Shown in pieces: positions 13,985 through 20,634 of a DNA stretch of 64,000 nucleotides. The first letter of the stretch is position 1. Every line of letters begins with the position of its first letter. Source of the stretch: a virus; IMG/VR virus record IMGVR_UViG_3300046744_000223, positions 62,001 to 126,000 of that record. The stretch is one strand, 5' to 3'. The notes beneath the pieces are model-generated. The model was not told the origin of the DNA, searched no databases, and was given only the letters and a program-made list of their open reading frames with translations. The position numbers and the translations under genes were made by a program.

Positions 13985-14391
13985 TTCTCTACAACTATTT
14001 CGTACCCATCTTCATTGGGGATGAATCCATTTACTTTACCTTCCATGCCAAATAAAGACATATCTACTCCATTACCAATGTATGGACCACCACTTGGGTC
14101 TACCATTGTAATGGTATTCCAATCAGAGTATACCAACTCACCATATGATTGACCGATACGACTTGGAGAAACATAGTCACCATTCTCATCTCTAATTATG
14201 TCGTGTACTTCATTAATGAATTCCTTCATAGATAGTGTACCACCATCCCTCTTGTATTCATTGTATGCATCATTATACACATTAGCGACTCCAAAACGAC
14301 AATGTTTGAAGTTACCACTCCATTGGATGTTACCTTTCTCATTGTATTCAAATGTGAATACATCATTGTATCGGTTGATAAACTCTTTCAT
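13981..14391 (-). CDS. Unknown protein, near-leaderless mRNA
   Basis: The product from the ATG at 14391 is 136 residues, starting MKEFINRYNDVFTFEY. A promoter -7 box (TATATTGT) lies only six bases before this ATG, so the longer frame to 14466 cannot be the translated form from this promoter. The protein is rich in Asn, Tyr and Gly (NFKHCRFGVANVYNDAYNEY, then GNGVDMSLFGMEG). No family recognised. Confidence 0.65.
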   Translation of the reverse strand: MKEFINRYNDVFTFEYNEKGNIQWSGNFKHCRFGVANVYNDAYNEYKRDGGTLSMKEFINEVHDIIRDENGDYVSPSRIGQSYGELVYSDWNTITMVDPSGGPYIGNGVDMSLFGMEGKVNGFIPNEDGYEIVVEK

Positions 14392-14397
14392 AATATT

Positions 14398-14429
14398 ACA
14401 ATATACAAAATTATTTTGACATTTCCAAA
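14398..14429 (-). promoter_or_regulatory. Promoter for the gene starting at 14391
   Basis: TTTGG, 20-nt spacer, TATATTGT, six bases to the start codon. The -33 box lies in the last codons of the upstream small gene. No TTAACA pair. Confidence 0.7.
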
Positions 14430-14590
14430 TTATTTCTTCGGAATCCGATTGGTGGTTTCTCTTCACCTACCAATTCAACCTTACGATTTCTAATAAACAT
14501 AGTAGTAGCTTGTAGAGTCTCGACATCAGTCTCAGTCTTTACCCATTCCATAAACCACTTTGTTAACAATTTCTTCTTTAACTTGTTCAT
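14411..14590 (-). CDS. Small basic protein
   Basis: A 59-residue frame: MNKLKKKLLTKWFMEWVK..., a basic amphipathic helix, then an RNRKVEL strand and a VGEEKPPIGFRR segment. It starts AAGTTATG, as many genes here do, and ends inside the promoter of the next gene. No family recognised. Confidence 0.6.
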   Translation of the reverse strand: MNKLKKKLLTKWFMEWVKTETDVETLQATTMFIRNRKVELVGEEKPPIGFRRNNLEMSK

Positions 14591-14596
14591 AACTTT

Positions 14597-14929
14597 TTAT
14601 TTTAGATATAAAGGACCATAAGGACCATACATTGCACTTCCTTCAATTACATTACCACGAGAATGTTTTGCAGCAGCCGACCAACCGGCAGGTTTCATCA
14701 AGTCACCTTTCTTTAGTTGGACACCCTTGTGTACAAATGGGATACGAGCAATGAACCCCCATACCGAAGTTCCTACGATAACCTTGTAGAACTTAGACCC
14801 CTTATTGATTTTGATTTCGGGAGTCGAAACGTAATTATACTTTTTGTAATGCTCAGTCAATTGGTTAACTAACTGATTCTCAAACTCTTCAATCGAGTTT
14901 ACTGGTTTGGTGTTTTCAAATACTGACAT
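14597..14929 (-). CDS. Unknown protein
   Basis: A 110-residue protein with an N-terminal helix (NSIEEFENQLVNQLTEHYKKY) followed by a beta-rich part (KGSKFYKVIVGTSVWGFIA...) and a Gly/Ser-rich C-terminal region ending YGPYGPLYLK. The design, a helix then an SH3-like beta region, is common in small phage proteins. No family assigned. Confidence 0.65.
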   Translation of the reverse strand: MSVFENTKPVNSIEEFENQLVNQLTEHYKKYNYVSTPEIKINKGSKFYKVIVGTSVWGFIARIPFVHKGVQLKKGDLMKPAGWSAAAKHSRGNVIEGSAMYGPYGPLYLK

Positions 14930-14933
14930 AACT

Positions 14934-15146
14934 TTATTTATTCAATTTAGAACTCAACTCAACATTCAACCGAGTTTCATACTTCAAATCTTCTTGAAGT
15001 TCCATCATTTGTATGATAAGGGCTTGAATACTCTTCTCTTTATTGTTTAACATTGAAATCTTTTCTTCCAATGCCAGTTCCATCTTATAAACTTTGTTCA
15101 TAAGTTTGATTGATTGCTTTAGGGTAAGTTGTTTAATATTCTTCAT
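14934..15146 (-). CDS. Coiled-coil protein
   Basis: A 70-residue protein starting MKNIKQLTLKQSIKLMNK, predicted to be one long coiled coil (heptads through ELALEEKISMLNNKEKSIQALIIQMMELQEDL). The frame is open to 15155, but the shared leader GAGAGATATG places the start at 15146. It is driven by a textbook TTAACA-class promoter. Confidence 0.65.
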   Translation of the reverse strand: MKNIKQLTLKQSIKLMNKVYKMELALEEKISMLNNKEKSIQALIIQMMELQEDLKYETRLNVELSSKLNK

Positions 15147-15165
15147 ATCTCTCATTATTACATAG

Positions 15166-15221
15166 TAAATATAAGGAGAAATGTCGTGATTACCAAACGA
15201 TGTATGTTAAATAAATGTTAA
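15166..15221 (-). promoter_or_regulatory. Promoter with TTAACA direct repeat, before the gene at 15146
   Basis: TTTGG, 20-nt spacer, TATATTTAC, leader TAATAATGAGAGATATG. TTAACA at 15205-15210 and 15216-15221. Confidence 0.85.
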
Positions 15222-15225
15222 ATGT

Positions 15226-15753
15226 TTAGTCGAGGTGAATTCCCCAAGAGTATCCGATAAATAGAAACTTACGTTTCAATCCATATTGTAAGTGTACTCC
15301 GATATCAAGATGAGCAGGGGATGCGTCTATGGCTCTATAATAATTTGACATCTTAATCATAGAATCATCATCAGCGTATCCGTATTGTAAAATACCTCTA
15401 TAACGTTTGAATTGATGAGCGTATCCAACTGAATAGTAAAATTCTTTATATCGTGGTGTTCCTTTATATCCAATCGGTTCTTCCATATTGTTTACCAACC
15501 AAGCTAGTGTACCAGCTCGTTGTTGGACAGTTTGATTAAAACCAATATCAATCTTGGTAGGTAGGTCTAACATACCTAACTCAAAGTATAACCCACTACG
15601 TAGTGCCACACCCACTTGTGTGTATGGGTATGTGAAGTTATGGTCGGTGTAAACCCCGTGTTCGATTGATTTGATTTGGTTGACATAACTTTGAGATTTC
15701 ATAGAGAAGGGAATACACAACACAAGTAGAGTTATGTATAGTAATCGTTTCAC
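15226..15753 (-). CDS. Secreted, outer-membrane barrel-like protein
   Basis: A 175-residue protein with an N-terminal signal peptide (MKRLLYITLLVLCIPFSMKSQ, cleavage likely after the SQ). The mature part has alternating hydrophobic/aromatic strands (VGVALRSGLYFELGML, FYYSVGYAHQFKRYRGILQYGYA), as in small outer-membrane beta barrels, and ends with an aromatic/charged strand. It should reach the periplasm or outer membrane of the Gram-negative host. Role unknown; a change of the host surface during infection is plausible. Confidence 0.75.
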   Translation of the reverse strand: MKRLLYITLLVLCIPFSMKSQSYVNQIKSIEHGVYTDHNFTYPYTQVGVALRSGLYFELGMLDLPTKIDIGFNQTVQQRAGTLAWLVNNMEEPIGYKGTPRYKEFYYSVGYAHQFKRYRGILQYGYADDDSMIKMSNYYRAIDASPAHLDIGVHLQYGLKRKFLFIGYSWGIHLD

Positions 15754-15808
15754 TTATATAAATATAATGTGATTCGAAGATACCCTCAGTTTCTAACCAA
15801 AACTTTGT

Positions 15809-15898
15809 TCACTTATTTCGTTTACGTTTTATATACTTCCTTAGATTGGATATTAGATGAATAGCACTATAACCAAATAACGTAAGTTCCATTATCAT
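15809..15898 (-). CDS. Possible membrane microprotein
   Basis: A 29-residue frame in a 180-base gap: MIMELTLFGYSAIHLIS then a basic tail (RKYIKRKRNK). A short hydrophobic stretch followed by positive residues could insert in the membrane. Length makes this uncertain. Confidence 0.35.
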   Translation of the reverse strand: MIMELTLFGYSAIHLISNLRKYIKRKRNK

Positions 15899-15933
15899 AG
15901 TTAACCCACGAAGGGTGTTATCTAAAATGTATA

Positions 15934-16155
15934 TCAGAACGCCTCGTCCCACGATGCCGGTATTAGTGGTTTGATAACTCGGCCGGGATGGTCGTGGTGT
16001 TCGTCTTCAATAACTTTGGTTGTTTTCTTTTTACGAGGAGTCCGCTCACGTAACATCTCAGGACGATTCTCTTGAACCCACCTTATATACCATGGGGCAA
16101 TTCGTCTAACTTCGTCTACCGAGTAACCTTGGTATTTTCCACTCCTAAAAATCAT
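15934..16155 (-). CDS. Exonuclease-X C-terminal-like / DUF3820-like small protein
   Basis: A 73-residue protein. FRSGKYQGYSVDEV then APWYIRWVQEN near residues 3-30 matches the short FGKYKG...V....P.YI.WL motif found at the C-terminus of exodeoxyribonuclease X and in DUF3820-type proteins. Here it is followed by a basic RTPRKKK stretch and a H-rich segment. Probably a small nucleic-acid-associated protein; the exact role is unknown. Confidence 0.65.
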   Translation of the reverse strand: MIFRSGKYQGYSVDEVRRIAPWYIRWVQENRPEMLRERTPRKKKTTKVIEDEHHDHPGRVIKPLIPASWDEAF

Positions 16156-16193
16156 AACAACGTGTGTTTAAAATAAATTTTCATTTATTGCCC

Positions 16194-16268
16194 CTATCGC
16201 TTATTTGCCCTATACCCATCTAACAATAGATTCCAATACTCAACTAATAACTTTTTAATTCTTTTCAT
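16194..16268 (-). CDS. Possible micro-ORF
   Basis: A 24-residue basic amphipathic frame (MKRIKKLLVEYWNLLLDG...) between two genes. No other support beyond a clean start and stop. Confidence 0.3.
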   Translation of the reverse strand: MKRIKKLLVEYWNLLLDGYRANKR

Positions 16269-16272
16269 AACT

Positions 16273-16524
16273 TTAAAATGGTAAATTATCTATGGTGATT
16301 GCATGCCACTCATCATACAACGCTTTAAGGTATGAACGTGTTCGTGAATGTAATGGAGAAGGTTCATACAATGTAGCAGTACCATAGGGTAGGATTAACT
16401 CATACCACTCCATAGTACCATTTCGTATATACTCCAACGAAACCTTACCATCCTTGGTATGGATTATCATTGGGTCTTTACCCTTAACCATTCTCTCCAA
16501 TGCTTGCCATTCTTGTGAGGTCAT
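16273..16524 (-). CDS. Small protein, paralogue of the gene at 16556
   Basis: An 83-residue protein starting MTSQEWQALERMVKG and ending YLKALYDEWHAITIDNL. It matches the 83-residue product of 16556-16807 at both ends (QLNALKKM, YLRVLYNEW), so the two are a tandem duplication. Both show a helix, a three- or four-strand middle and a C-terminal helix. Function unknown. Confidence 0.65.
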   Translation of the reverse strand: MTSQEWQALERMVKGKDPMIIHTKDGKVSLEYIRNGTMEWYELILPYGTATLYEPSPLHSRTRSYLKALYDEWHAITIDNLPF

Positions 16525-16555
16525 AAAAAAAGTGATGTAAAATTAAATTAGTAAA

Positions 16556-16807
16556 CTATTCTCTATTCTCTATATAGGTATTCCATTCATTATATAGAAC
16601 ACGAAGATAATTTAAGTCATATCCAGTAACACGTTTACCCCTCCGTAAGGTTACATAGTGTGTAGGGTACTCTAACTCGTAAGAGTCATTCGATAACCTA
16701 TTGACTCGAACCCTTCCAATGTCCAAGTCACAAGCCCACCAAGTAGTTCTTCTGAACATAGAACTCGATGTCATCTTCTTTAAAGCGTTCAATTGTTTAT
16801 CAGTCAT
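16556..16807 (-). CDS. Small protein, paralogue of the gene at 16273
   Basis: From the ATG at 16807 (MTDKQLNALKKM) the product is 83 residues, the same length as its downstream paralogue. The start overlaps the TGA of the preceding small gene (ATGACTGA), showing translational coupling; this also excludes the longer frame to 16846. The middle is basic with several Arg and Trp (RRTTWWACDLDIGRVRVNR). Function unknown. Confidence 0.65.
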   Translation of the reverse strand: MTDKQLNALKKMTSSSMFRRTTWWACDLDIGRVRVNRLSNDSYELEYPTHYVTLRRGKRVTGYDLNYLRVLYNEWNTYIENRE

Positions 16808-16964
16808 AGATACCCATATATAACTCTCTATCATACGTAGACACACGATAGGTTTGTAGTAAAACGCCTGAGACCTTAGTAACCTTCCATCCTAATCGTT
16901 CCATTCTAACTCTGAACAACCACGAAAAAAACACAGGCACCTTATAATACTTCCAATACTTCAT
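16800..16964 (-). CDS. Small basic protein
   Basis: A 54-residue frame: MKYWKYYKVPVFFSWLFRVRMERLGW..., basic and aromatic. It is followed immediately by the coupled start of the next gene. No family recognised. Confidence 0.55.
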   Translation of the reverse strand: MKYWKYYKVPVFFSWLFRVRMERLGWKVTKVSGVLLQTYRVSTYDRELYMGIYD

Positions 16965-16991
16965 AATCCAAAATTATTTAACAACCTCTAA

Positions 16992-17273
16992 TTACCAATT
17001 TGTTTTACCTGTTTCACTATATGATTTCTTCATTAAGATTCCACTCGTTGCGTACAACATAGATAGTAATTCTTTTCTATCCATACCCTCTAACCTTTCG
17101 ATTACCTCAGTCCCAAATACAACCTTCTTTAGTTCTTCACAATATCTCATAGTTCTCAACTTCGCTCTTGGGGTTTTGGCCATTGCCACTCTGATAGATG
17201 AGTGAAGTAAAACTAACTCTTCCTTTGGAAGTTCAGCGGCCGAACTCTTAAAACTTTCTTTATTATAAATCAT
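16992..17273 (-). CDS. Unknown helical protein
   Basis: A 93-residue, mostly helical, basic protein (MIYNKESFKSSAAELPKEELVLL...). No domain recognised. It is the last gene before the non-coding stretch and has a promoter of the class without TTAACA repeats. Its leader can form a small hairpin GGTTA/TAACC. Confidence 0.6.
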   Translation of the reverse strand: MIYNKESFKSSAAELPKEELVLLHSSIRVAMAKTPRAKLRTMRYCEELKKVVFGTEVIERLEGMDRKELLSMLYATSGILMKKSYSETGKTNW

Positions 17274-17320
17274 ATCTTACTTTTTAATTGATGAGGTTAA
17301 CTCTAACCCCTTTTACTATG

Positions 17321-17352
17321 TAAAGATACGAAACTCGTTCCACTCTACCAAA
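17321..17352 (-). promoter_or_regulatory. Promoter without TTAACA repeats, before the gene at 17273
   Basis: TTTGG, 20-nt spacer, TATCTTTAC, then ATAGTAAAAGGGG. Strongly similar to the promoter at 6290-6320. Confidence 0.8.
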
Positions 17353-17639
17353 CAATACCTCTGAAAGTATCACCAAGTTATTAACAAGTATTACCCATAT
17401 ATTAACATTAGGTATTTTATTATCACCTCACTTTGGTGAATCCAAGCGTGGAGGGGACTTTATTTCCAGCCAAAAAAACCAGGCTCGATAGGAAAACCGA
17501 CCCCAGCCCCATAAAACAGCTCCATCTTTTTAGGGTTACGTTAAAATGCCCCCACCCCCCACACGAGTATCTTTCATCACCTATAATGGTTTACGGGGGT
17601 GGAACGGCTTAGATTAACTTAATTAGAGGTCTCTTCTCT
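17353..17639 (-). other. Non-coding, unusually G-rich stretch (minus strand)
   Basis: No convincing gene. On the minus strand it contains runs of five and six G (17545-17560), two runs of four G (17501-17511), and a short hairpin TCACC/GGTGA at 17422-17438. A 21-codon frame (17460-17525, MELFYGAGVGFPIEPG...) is present, but nothing else supports it. GC content is well above the rest of the window. It may be an untranslated RNA or regulatory region. Confidence 0.45.
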
Positions 17640-17843
17640 TTATATCTGAAAGGTGGGAGCACCATTCACGCCTGGGGTGAAGGGTTGTTGATTCTCTACT
17701 ACGTACTGACGAGAAACGAAGTGGTTCATCTTCTTCATACAATACTCTACCTCTACCCAATTGTTTTGACTAATGGCATATTGTAGTTTACCATTCCAAT
17801 ACTGAATCTTTGGGATATACCCATTAGGATACTCTCTTCTCAT
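17640..17843 (-). CDS. Small unknown protein
   Basis: A 67-residue protein: MRREYPNGYIPKIQYWNGKLQYA... It is rich in Tyr, Asn and Gln with an amphipathic middle (VEYCMKKMNHFV) and a proline/glycine-rich end. No family recognised. It lies between the G-rich stretch and the Cys-rich microprotein gene, possibly sharing the promoter at 18030-18085. Confidence 0.55.
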   Translation of the reverse strand: MRREYPNGYIPKIQYWNGKLQYAISQNNWVEVEYCMKKMNHFVSRQYVVENQQPFTPGVNGAPTFQI

Positions 17844-17885
17844 ATACTATGTATTTAGCTATTAATTATTTACTTCACTTTTATT

Positions 17886-17981
17886 TCACGAACACAGGCA
17901 AGTGCCCCACGGGGTTTCTTCTGATATAGTGGAGTAACACTCACATAGGTCACACCAATAAACTTGCTCTTGTATATCCAT
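17886..17981 (-). CDS. Cys-rich microprotein (possible zinc binder)
   Basis: A 31-residue frame with five Cys: WCDLCECYS in the first half and CLCS at the end. CxxC and CxC spacing suggests one bound zinc. The ATG is preceded by GTGAGAGATATG, the same leader found at several confirmed gene starts here, and a strong TTAACA-class promoter lies at 18030-18085. Both points argue that this tiny gene is real. Function unknown; small zinc-ribbon phage proteins often bind host RNA polymerase or nucleic acid, but this is only analogy. Confidence 0.6.
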   Translation of the reverse strand: MDIQEQVYWCDLCECYSTISEETPWGTCLCS

Positions 17982-18029
17982 ATCTCTCACTTTGAATTGG
18001 GAGAGGAATACCCCCTCACTCCTACCCTA

Positions 18030-18085
18030 CTAATATAACACAATAAGTTGGGATTGCCAAACTATATATGTTAATTAATTGTTAA
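18030..18085 (-). promoter_or_regulatory. Promoter with TTAACA direct repeat, before the microprotein at 17981
   Basis: TTTGG, 20-nt spacer, TATATTAG. TTAACA at 18069-18074 and 18080-18085. The leader is G-rich. Confidence 0.85.
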
Positions 18086-18096
18086 AGTTATTAACA

Positions 18097-18279
18097 TTAC
18101 ATCTTCAATATTAGCTCTTTACCATCATCAGAGAACTCACTATCCTCAGCTTCCTTACGAAACCTCCAATAGAGATACCCTATACACGTGTCTATCTCCT
18201 CATCAGTAATAGATGACTCCTTAGTAAATGAAACACTCTTTAATCTTGAATTGTATTTAACCTTTATATCTTTTAACAT
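18097..18279 (-). CDS. Small unknown protein, near-leaderless mRNA
   Basis: From the ATG at 18279 (MLKDIKVKYNSRLKSVSF) the product is 60 residues with a beta-rich basic start and an acidic helical second half. The -7 box TATCTTAG ends four bases before this ATG, so upstream ATGs of the frame (to 18297) lie inside the promoter. No family recognised. Confidence 0.6.
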   Translation of the reverse strand: MLKDIKVKYNSRLKSVSFTKESSITDEEIDTCIGYLYWRFRKEAEDSEFSDDGKELILKM

Positions 18280-18283
18280 ACTA

Positions 18284-18314
18284 CTAAGATACAACAATAT
18301 TCTTTAATATCCAA
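18284..18314 (-). promoter_or_regulatory. Promoter for the gene starting at 18279
   Basis: TTG, 20-nt spacer, TATCTTAG, four bases to the start codon. Confidence 0.75.
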
Positions 18315-18423
18315 GCCATTCACCTTATATGGAACGATTCTAAATCATTCCTTAACCCCTGTAAACACTAGGGTTGAGAGGAATTAACATTTGTTAACTA
18401 TTTTTTTTATATATACCCCCCCA

Positions 18424-18455
18424 CTAAGATACGAAAAATAACCCATATTGCCAAA
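18424..18455 (-). promoter_or_regulatory. Promoter in the non-coding region
   Basis: TTTGG, 20-nt spacer, TATCTTAG, followed by a G-run (GTGGGGGGG). No gene begins directly after it; the transcript would read towards the gene at 18279, or be a small RNA. Confidence 0.65.
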
Positions 18456-18466
18456 TATTTAGCCAT

Positions 18467-18498
18467 AAAGTTATCCACATCCCATTGTTAATAACTTT
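18467..18498. repeat. Hairpin repeat copy 1 with DnaA box
   Basis: AAAGTTAT, 16-nt loop, ATAACTTT. The consensus DnaA box TTATCCACA is at 18471-18479. Shares its layout with the copy at 18628-18659. Confidence 0.65.
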
Positions 18499-18627
18499 AA
18501 TAGTTACAATTGTAACACTTTGTTTCATTTGTAAGTCGCGGCTAACCATTGTAAGTCTATTAACAAATGTTAATATATGGTCAATATTCAGGCTTGGTGG
18601 CTCGGACTACCCACATTTTACCCTAAA

Positions 18628-18659
18628 AAAGTTATCCACAAAGGGCTGTTAATAACTTT
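18628..18659. repeat. Hairpin repeat copy 2 with DnaA box
   Basis: AAAGTTAT, 16-nt loop, ATAACTTT. TTATCCACA is at 18632-18640. The arms and loop ends are identical to copy 1 while the middle of the loop differs. Confidence 0.65.
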
Positions 18660-18967
18660 CCTGTCAGAAATTTTGCTTGCTCGCGCGAAAGACACATAAT
18701 ACCAGTCTAATTTGTGGTAGTTAAGTAATAGTACCCTTTTCTGAAAGTGTGTTTGTGTTAATTGTGGTAAAAATGAATGATTGAGGGCTGGAAGGGGTAT
18801 ATGTTACTATCCTTACATTTTGTTATAAATCTAACACATTGTTTAAAAACTACACATTTTGTTAAGTGACTGATAGAAAATGTGGTAAAGTGGGGGAAAG
18901 TGGGGGTAAATGTGTAGTTATTTTACCCTTGTACGGACCACAATAGTAATCATTACCCTTATGAGCA

Positions 18968-18991
18968 TAAAAAAACCCCTATAAAGGGGTC
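18968..18991 (-). terminator. Rho-independent terminator
   Basis: On the minus strand: stem ACCCC/GGGGT with a 6-nt loop, directly followed by seven T. It ends transcripts of the operon starting above 19072. Confidence 0.85.
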
Positions 18992-19071
18992 TCTGAATAT
19001 TTGGTGGAAATTACACTAGCACTCTCCAGCTCTGATGTCCTCTGATAAGGTACGATAACCCTACGATGACC

Positions 19072-19293
19072 TTAGTGAGCTAATATAATTCTACCATAGT
19101 TATCAGAGGTTCGATAGAACTTAAATAGGTTTAACCTTAGAAACTCCTCTACTATATCTATCATATAGGTTGAATTGCCTGTTATTATCTCCCAGCCTTC
19201 CGTATCGTGATACCCTAATAGAGACCTTTCTAAGACTTCTTCTACGTCTCCATGCCTTACTCCATGTAAGTCTATTATGTTCTTCTTATTCAT
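19072..19293 (-). CDS. Stand-alone Smr domain protein
   Basis: A 73-residue protein. IDLHGVRHGDVEEVLERSL at about residues 7-25 and ITGNSTYMIDIVEEFL near 37-52 match the Smr domain (DLHG and GxG/TGNS motifs), a nicking or nucleic-acid-binding domain found at the end of MutS2 and as a stand-alone protein. In Smr the loop is usually G-x-G; here it reads TGNS, so activity could be altered. It lies just upstream of the terminator and overlaps the next gene by eight bases. Confidence 0.8.
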   Translation of the reverse strand: MNKKNIIDLHGVRHGDVEEVLERSLLGYHDTEGWEIITGNSTYMIDIVEEFLRLNLFKFYRTSDNYGRIILAH

Positions 19294-19516
19294 TATGTGG
19301 AGAGAATCTTTTAACCTTATCCTTATAGTTGGTTATAGAGTTCCCTATACTTAAAAGGTTATCTACTATAACTTCATAATGGGGATGTTCTTTGTCTATA
19401 CTATATACATGGTTATCTTTAATAACTCTGATTCTATTATTACGTTCGTCTATTTGTATATCCATAAGATTTAGCTGATTTAGTTTTATATCACTTTTTT
19501 TAATACTCGAAGTCAT
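19286..19516 (-). CDS. Unknown protein
   Basis: I use the ATG at 19516 (MTSSIKKSDIKLNQ), giving 76 residues; the frame is open further up, but that part overlaps another gene. ATGs at 19519 and 19522 are equally possible. The product has a beta hairpin (ERNNRIRVIKDNHVYSID) and a C-terminal basic helix. No family recognised. Confidence 0.5.
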   Translation of the reverse strand: MTSSIKKSDIKLNQLNLMDIQIDERNNRIRVIKDNHVYSIDKEHPHYEVIVDNLLSIGNSITNYKDKVKRFSPHNE

Positions 19517-19781
19517 CATCATGATACTCTTCCGTTGGACTTGGTGGTAAGTCATCAAAACTTTGAGATGGGGGAATCTTGTCAAGAAGGTCATACTTTG
19601 AATTTAAGTATCTATATCCACTCAAATCTTGCAATTCCTTATATACGCTAAAATACTCCAATGACATAAACGAACCATCTCCACGTAGAGGACTATTATT
19701 CAAAAAGAATTGGATTGTCTTATTCGTGTGTATGACGTTTACCCATACCTTTGTTCTTTCTCTTGGCATTTCTTTACTCAT
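19500..19781 (-). CDS. Unknown protein with acidic C-terminal tail
   Basis: A 93-residue protein starting MSKEMPRERTKVWVNVIH. The first half is beta-rich and basic; the end is proline-rich and very acidic (EEYHDDDFEY). An acidic tail like this is used by single-stranded-DNA-binding proteins to recruit partners, but there is no visible OB-fold signature, so this is only a resemblance. Overlaps the downstream gene by 17 bases. Confidence 0.55.
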   Translation of the reverse strand: MSKEMPRERTKVWVNVIHTNKTIQFFLNNSPLRGDGSFMSLEYFSVYKELQDLSGYRYLNSKYDLLDKIPPSQSFDDLPPSPTEEYHDDDFEY

Positions 19782-19839
19782 CATGTGTTATTTTATATGT
19801 GTATATTATCAATAAACCTAATACTATTAGTGCAAACAT
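19774..19839 (-). CDS. Possible membrane microprotein
   Basis: A 21-residue frame that is one hydrophobic helix (FALIVLGLLIIYTY) with a short charged end. It overlaps the next start by a few bases. Weak on its own; similar microproteins occur elsewhere in the window. Confidence 0.35.
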   Translation of the reverse strand: MFALIVLGLLIIYTYKITHDE

Positions 19840-19848
19840 AATTAACCT

Positions 19849-20025
19849 TTATAACCTGTTATCCGGATACCATTCATCTAAGTCATCTAACCCGTGTCCA
19901 AGGGTTGTGTTGAAGTCCTGTAATTCATTTAATATAGAGGGATTTGGAAGTTTATCTTCCAAATTTTTCTTAGTCACACGAAATCGTTCGTGTCCATCTC
20001 GATGTGGGTCGGTCTGGCTTTTCAT
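19849..20025 (-). CDS. Small unknown protein
   Basis: A 58-residue, polar protein (MKSQTDPHRDGHERFRVTKK...) ending in an acidic DDLDEWYPDNRL. Its ATG overlaps the stop of the gene at 20022 (ATGA). No family recognised. Confidence 0.6.
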   Translation of the reverse strand: MKSQTDPHRDGHERFRVTKKNLEDKLPNPSILNELQDFNTTLGHGLDDLDEWYPDNRL

Positions 20026-20225
20026 TGGTTACTTTGGATGTCGTTATATATATCTTCTTGTGTAATATCGAATGATATATGTGGCTTCTCCGAATACTCT
20101 AATTGACGTGACCAAACCGTTGGTATATCTTCTTGGAATTCTGCGATGTGATTGATTGGGGTGTTGTTCTTGTTACCGAATGTCTTCTTTGTGAACTGAG
20201 AGATAAGTTCGTAGATGGGTTTCAT
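20022..20225 (-). CDS. Small unknown protein
   Basis: A 67-residue protein: a short basic helix, then an acidic end with repeated I/D (DITQEDIYNDIQ). No motif recognised. Followed by a coupled start. Confidence 0.6.
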   Translation of the reverse strand: MKPIYELISQFTKKTFGNKNNTPINHIAEFQEDIPTVWSRQLEYSEKPHISFDITQEDIYNDIQSNQ

Positions 20226-20232
20226 AATGGTG

Positions 20233-20634
20233 TTACTCCTGTGGTTTTAAAAATATGTTGTATGACCTCTTTATTATATGTAGTATTTCTTTACTTATTG
20301 GAGTCAATTTATAGTGTTTTATTTCTTTAAATTTCACGAATTTTACTGATTTGTGTTCATTTAGTGTTGGCTTCCCACTTTCATACTTCAACATATAAGG
20401 AATAACCTCTATATCATTGATAATTCTTGTAGGTAACTCATGCCATATAAAGACCTCTATATCTAATTCTTCTCTCCACTCTCGTTTGATTGACTCGTCC
20501 GTATTTAAATCAGAATCATCAACCTTCCCACCTGGCAATTCCCAATAGTCTGGATATGAGTTGTTATCTGACTTACGTTGTCCTATAAGGAATGTATCAT
20601 AATCAAATAAAAATCCAGCTACTACTTTTAACAT
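20233..20634 (-). CDS. Nudix hydrolase (MutT-like)
   Basis: A 133-residue protein with a Nudix box starting GGKVDDSDLNTDES and ending KREWREELDI at about residues 35-60; the spacing has two or three extra residues compared with the classical GX5EX7REUXEEXGU. Nudix enzymes hydrolyse nucleoside diphosphates linked to another group, such as oxidised dNTPs or activated sugars. In phages they can clean the nucleotide pool or act on RNA caps. The substrate cannot be told. It is seven bases after its downstream neighbour and just overlaps the next gene upstream. Confidence 0.85.
   Translation of the reverse strand: MLKVVAGFLFDYDTFLIGQRKSDNNSYPDYWELPGGKVDDSDLNTDESIKREWREELDIEVFIWHELPTRIINDIEVIPYMLKYESGKPTLNEHKSVKFVKFKEIKHYKLTPISKEILHIIKRSYNIFLKPQE

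Larger units (their letters stand above)
18315..18960 (+). other. Large non-coding region, possible origin or regulatory hub
   Basis: No gene supported. It contains a promoter at 18424-18455; two copies of a hairpin AAAGTTAT-N16-ATAACTTT, each carrying a consensus DnaA box; two TTAACA palindromes (18384-18397, 18560-18573); a 14-bp perfect palindrome GTTACAATTGTAAC (18503-18516); a tandem AAAGTGGGGG repeat (18887-18906); and two copies of ACATTTTGTTA in 18810-18870. It ends at the terminator 18968-18991. This density of repeats is unlike any other part of the window. Confidence 0.6.

Noticed and set aside
17460-17525. A 21-codon gene in the G-rich stretch.
   Set aside because: No promoter or leader of the shared type directly before it, and unusual composition. 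Kept only as a remark.
19500-19781. Single-stranded DNA-binding protein, because of the acidic tail DDDFEY.
   Set aside because: No OB-fold signature or aromatic binding pattern was found. Acidic tails are frequent among unknown proteins of this window.
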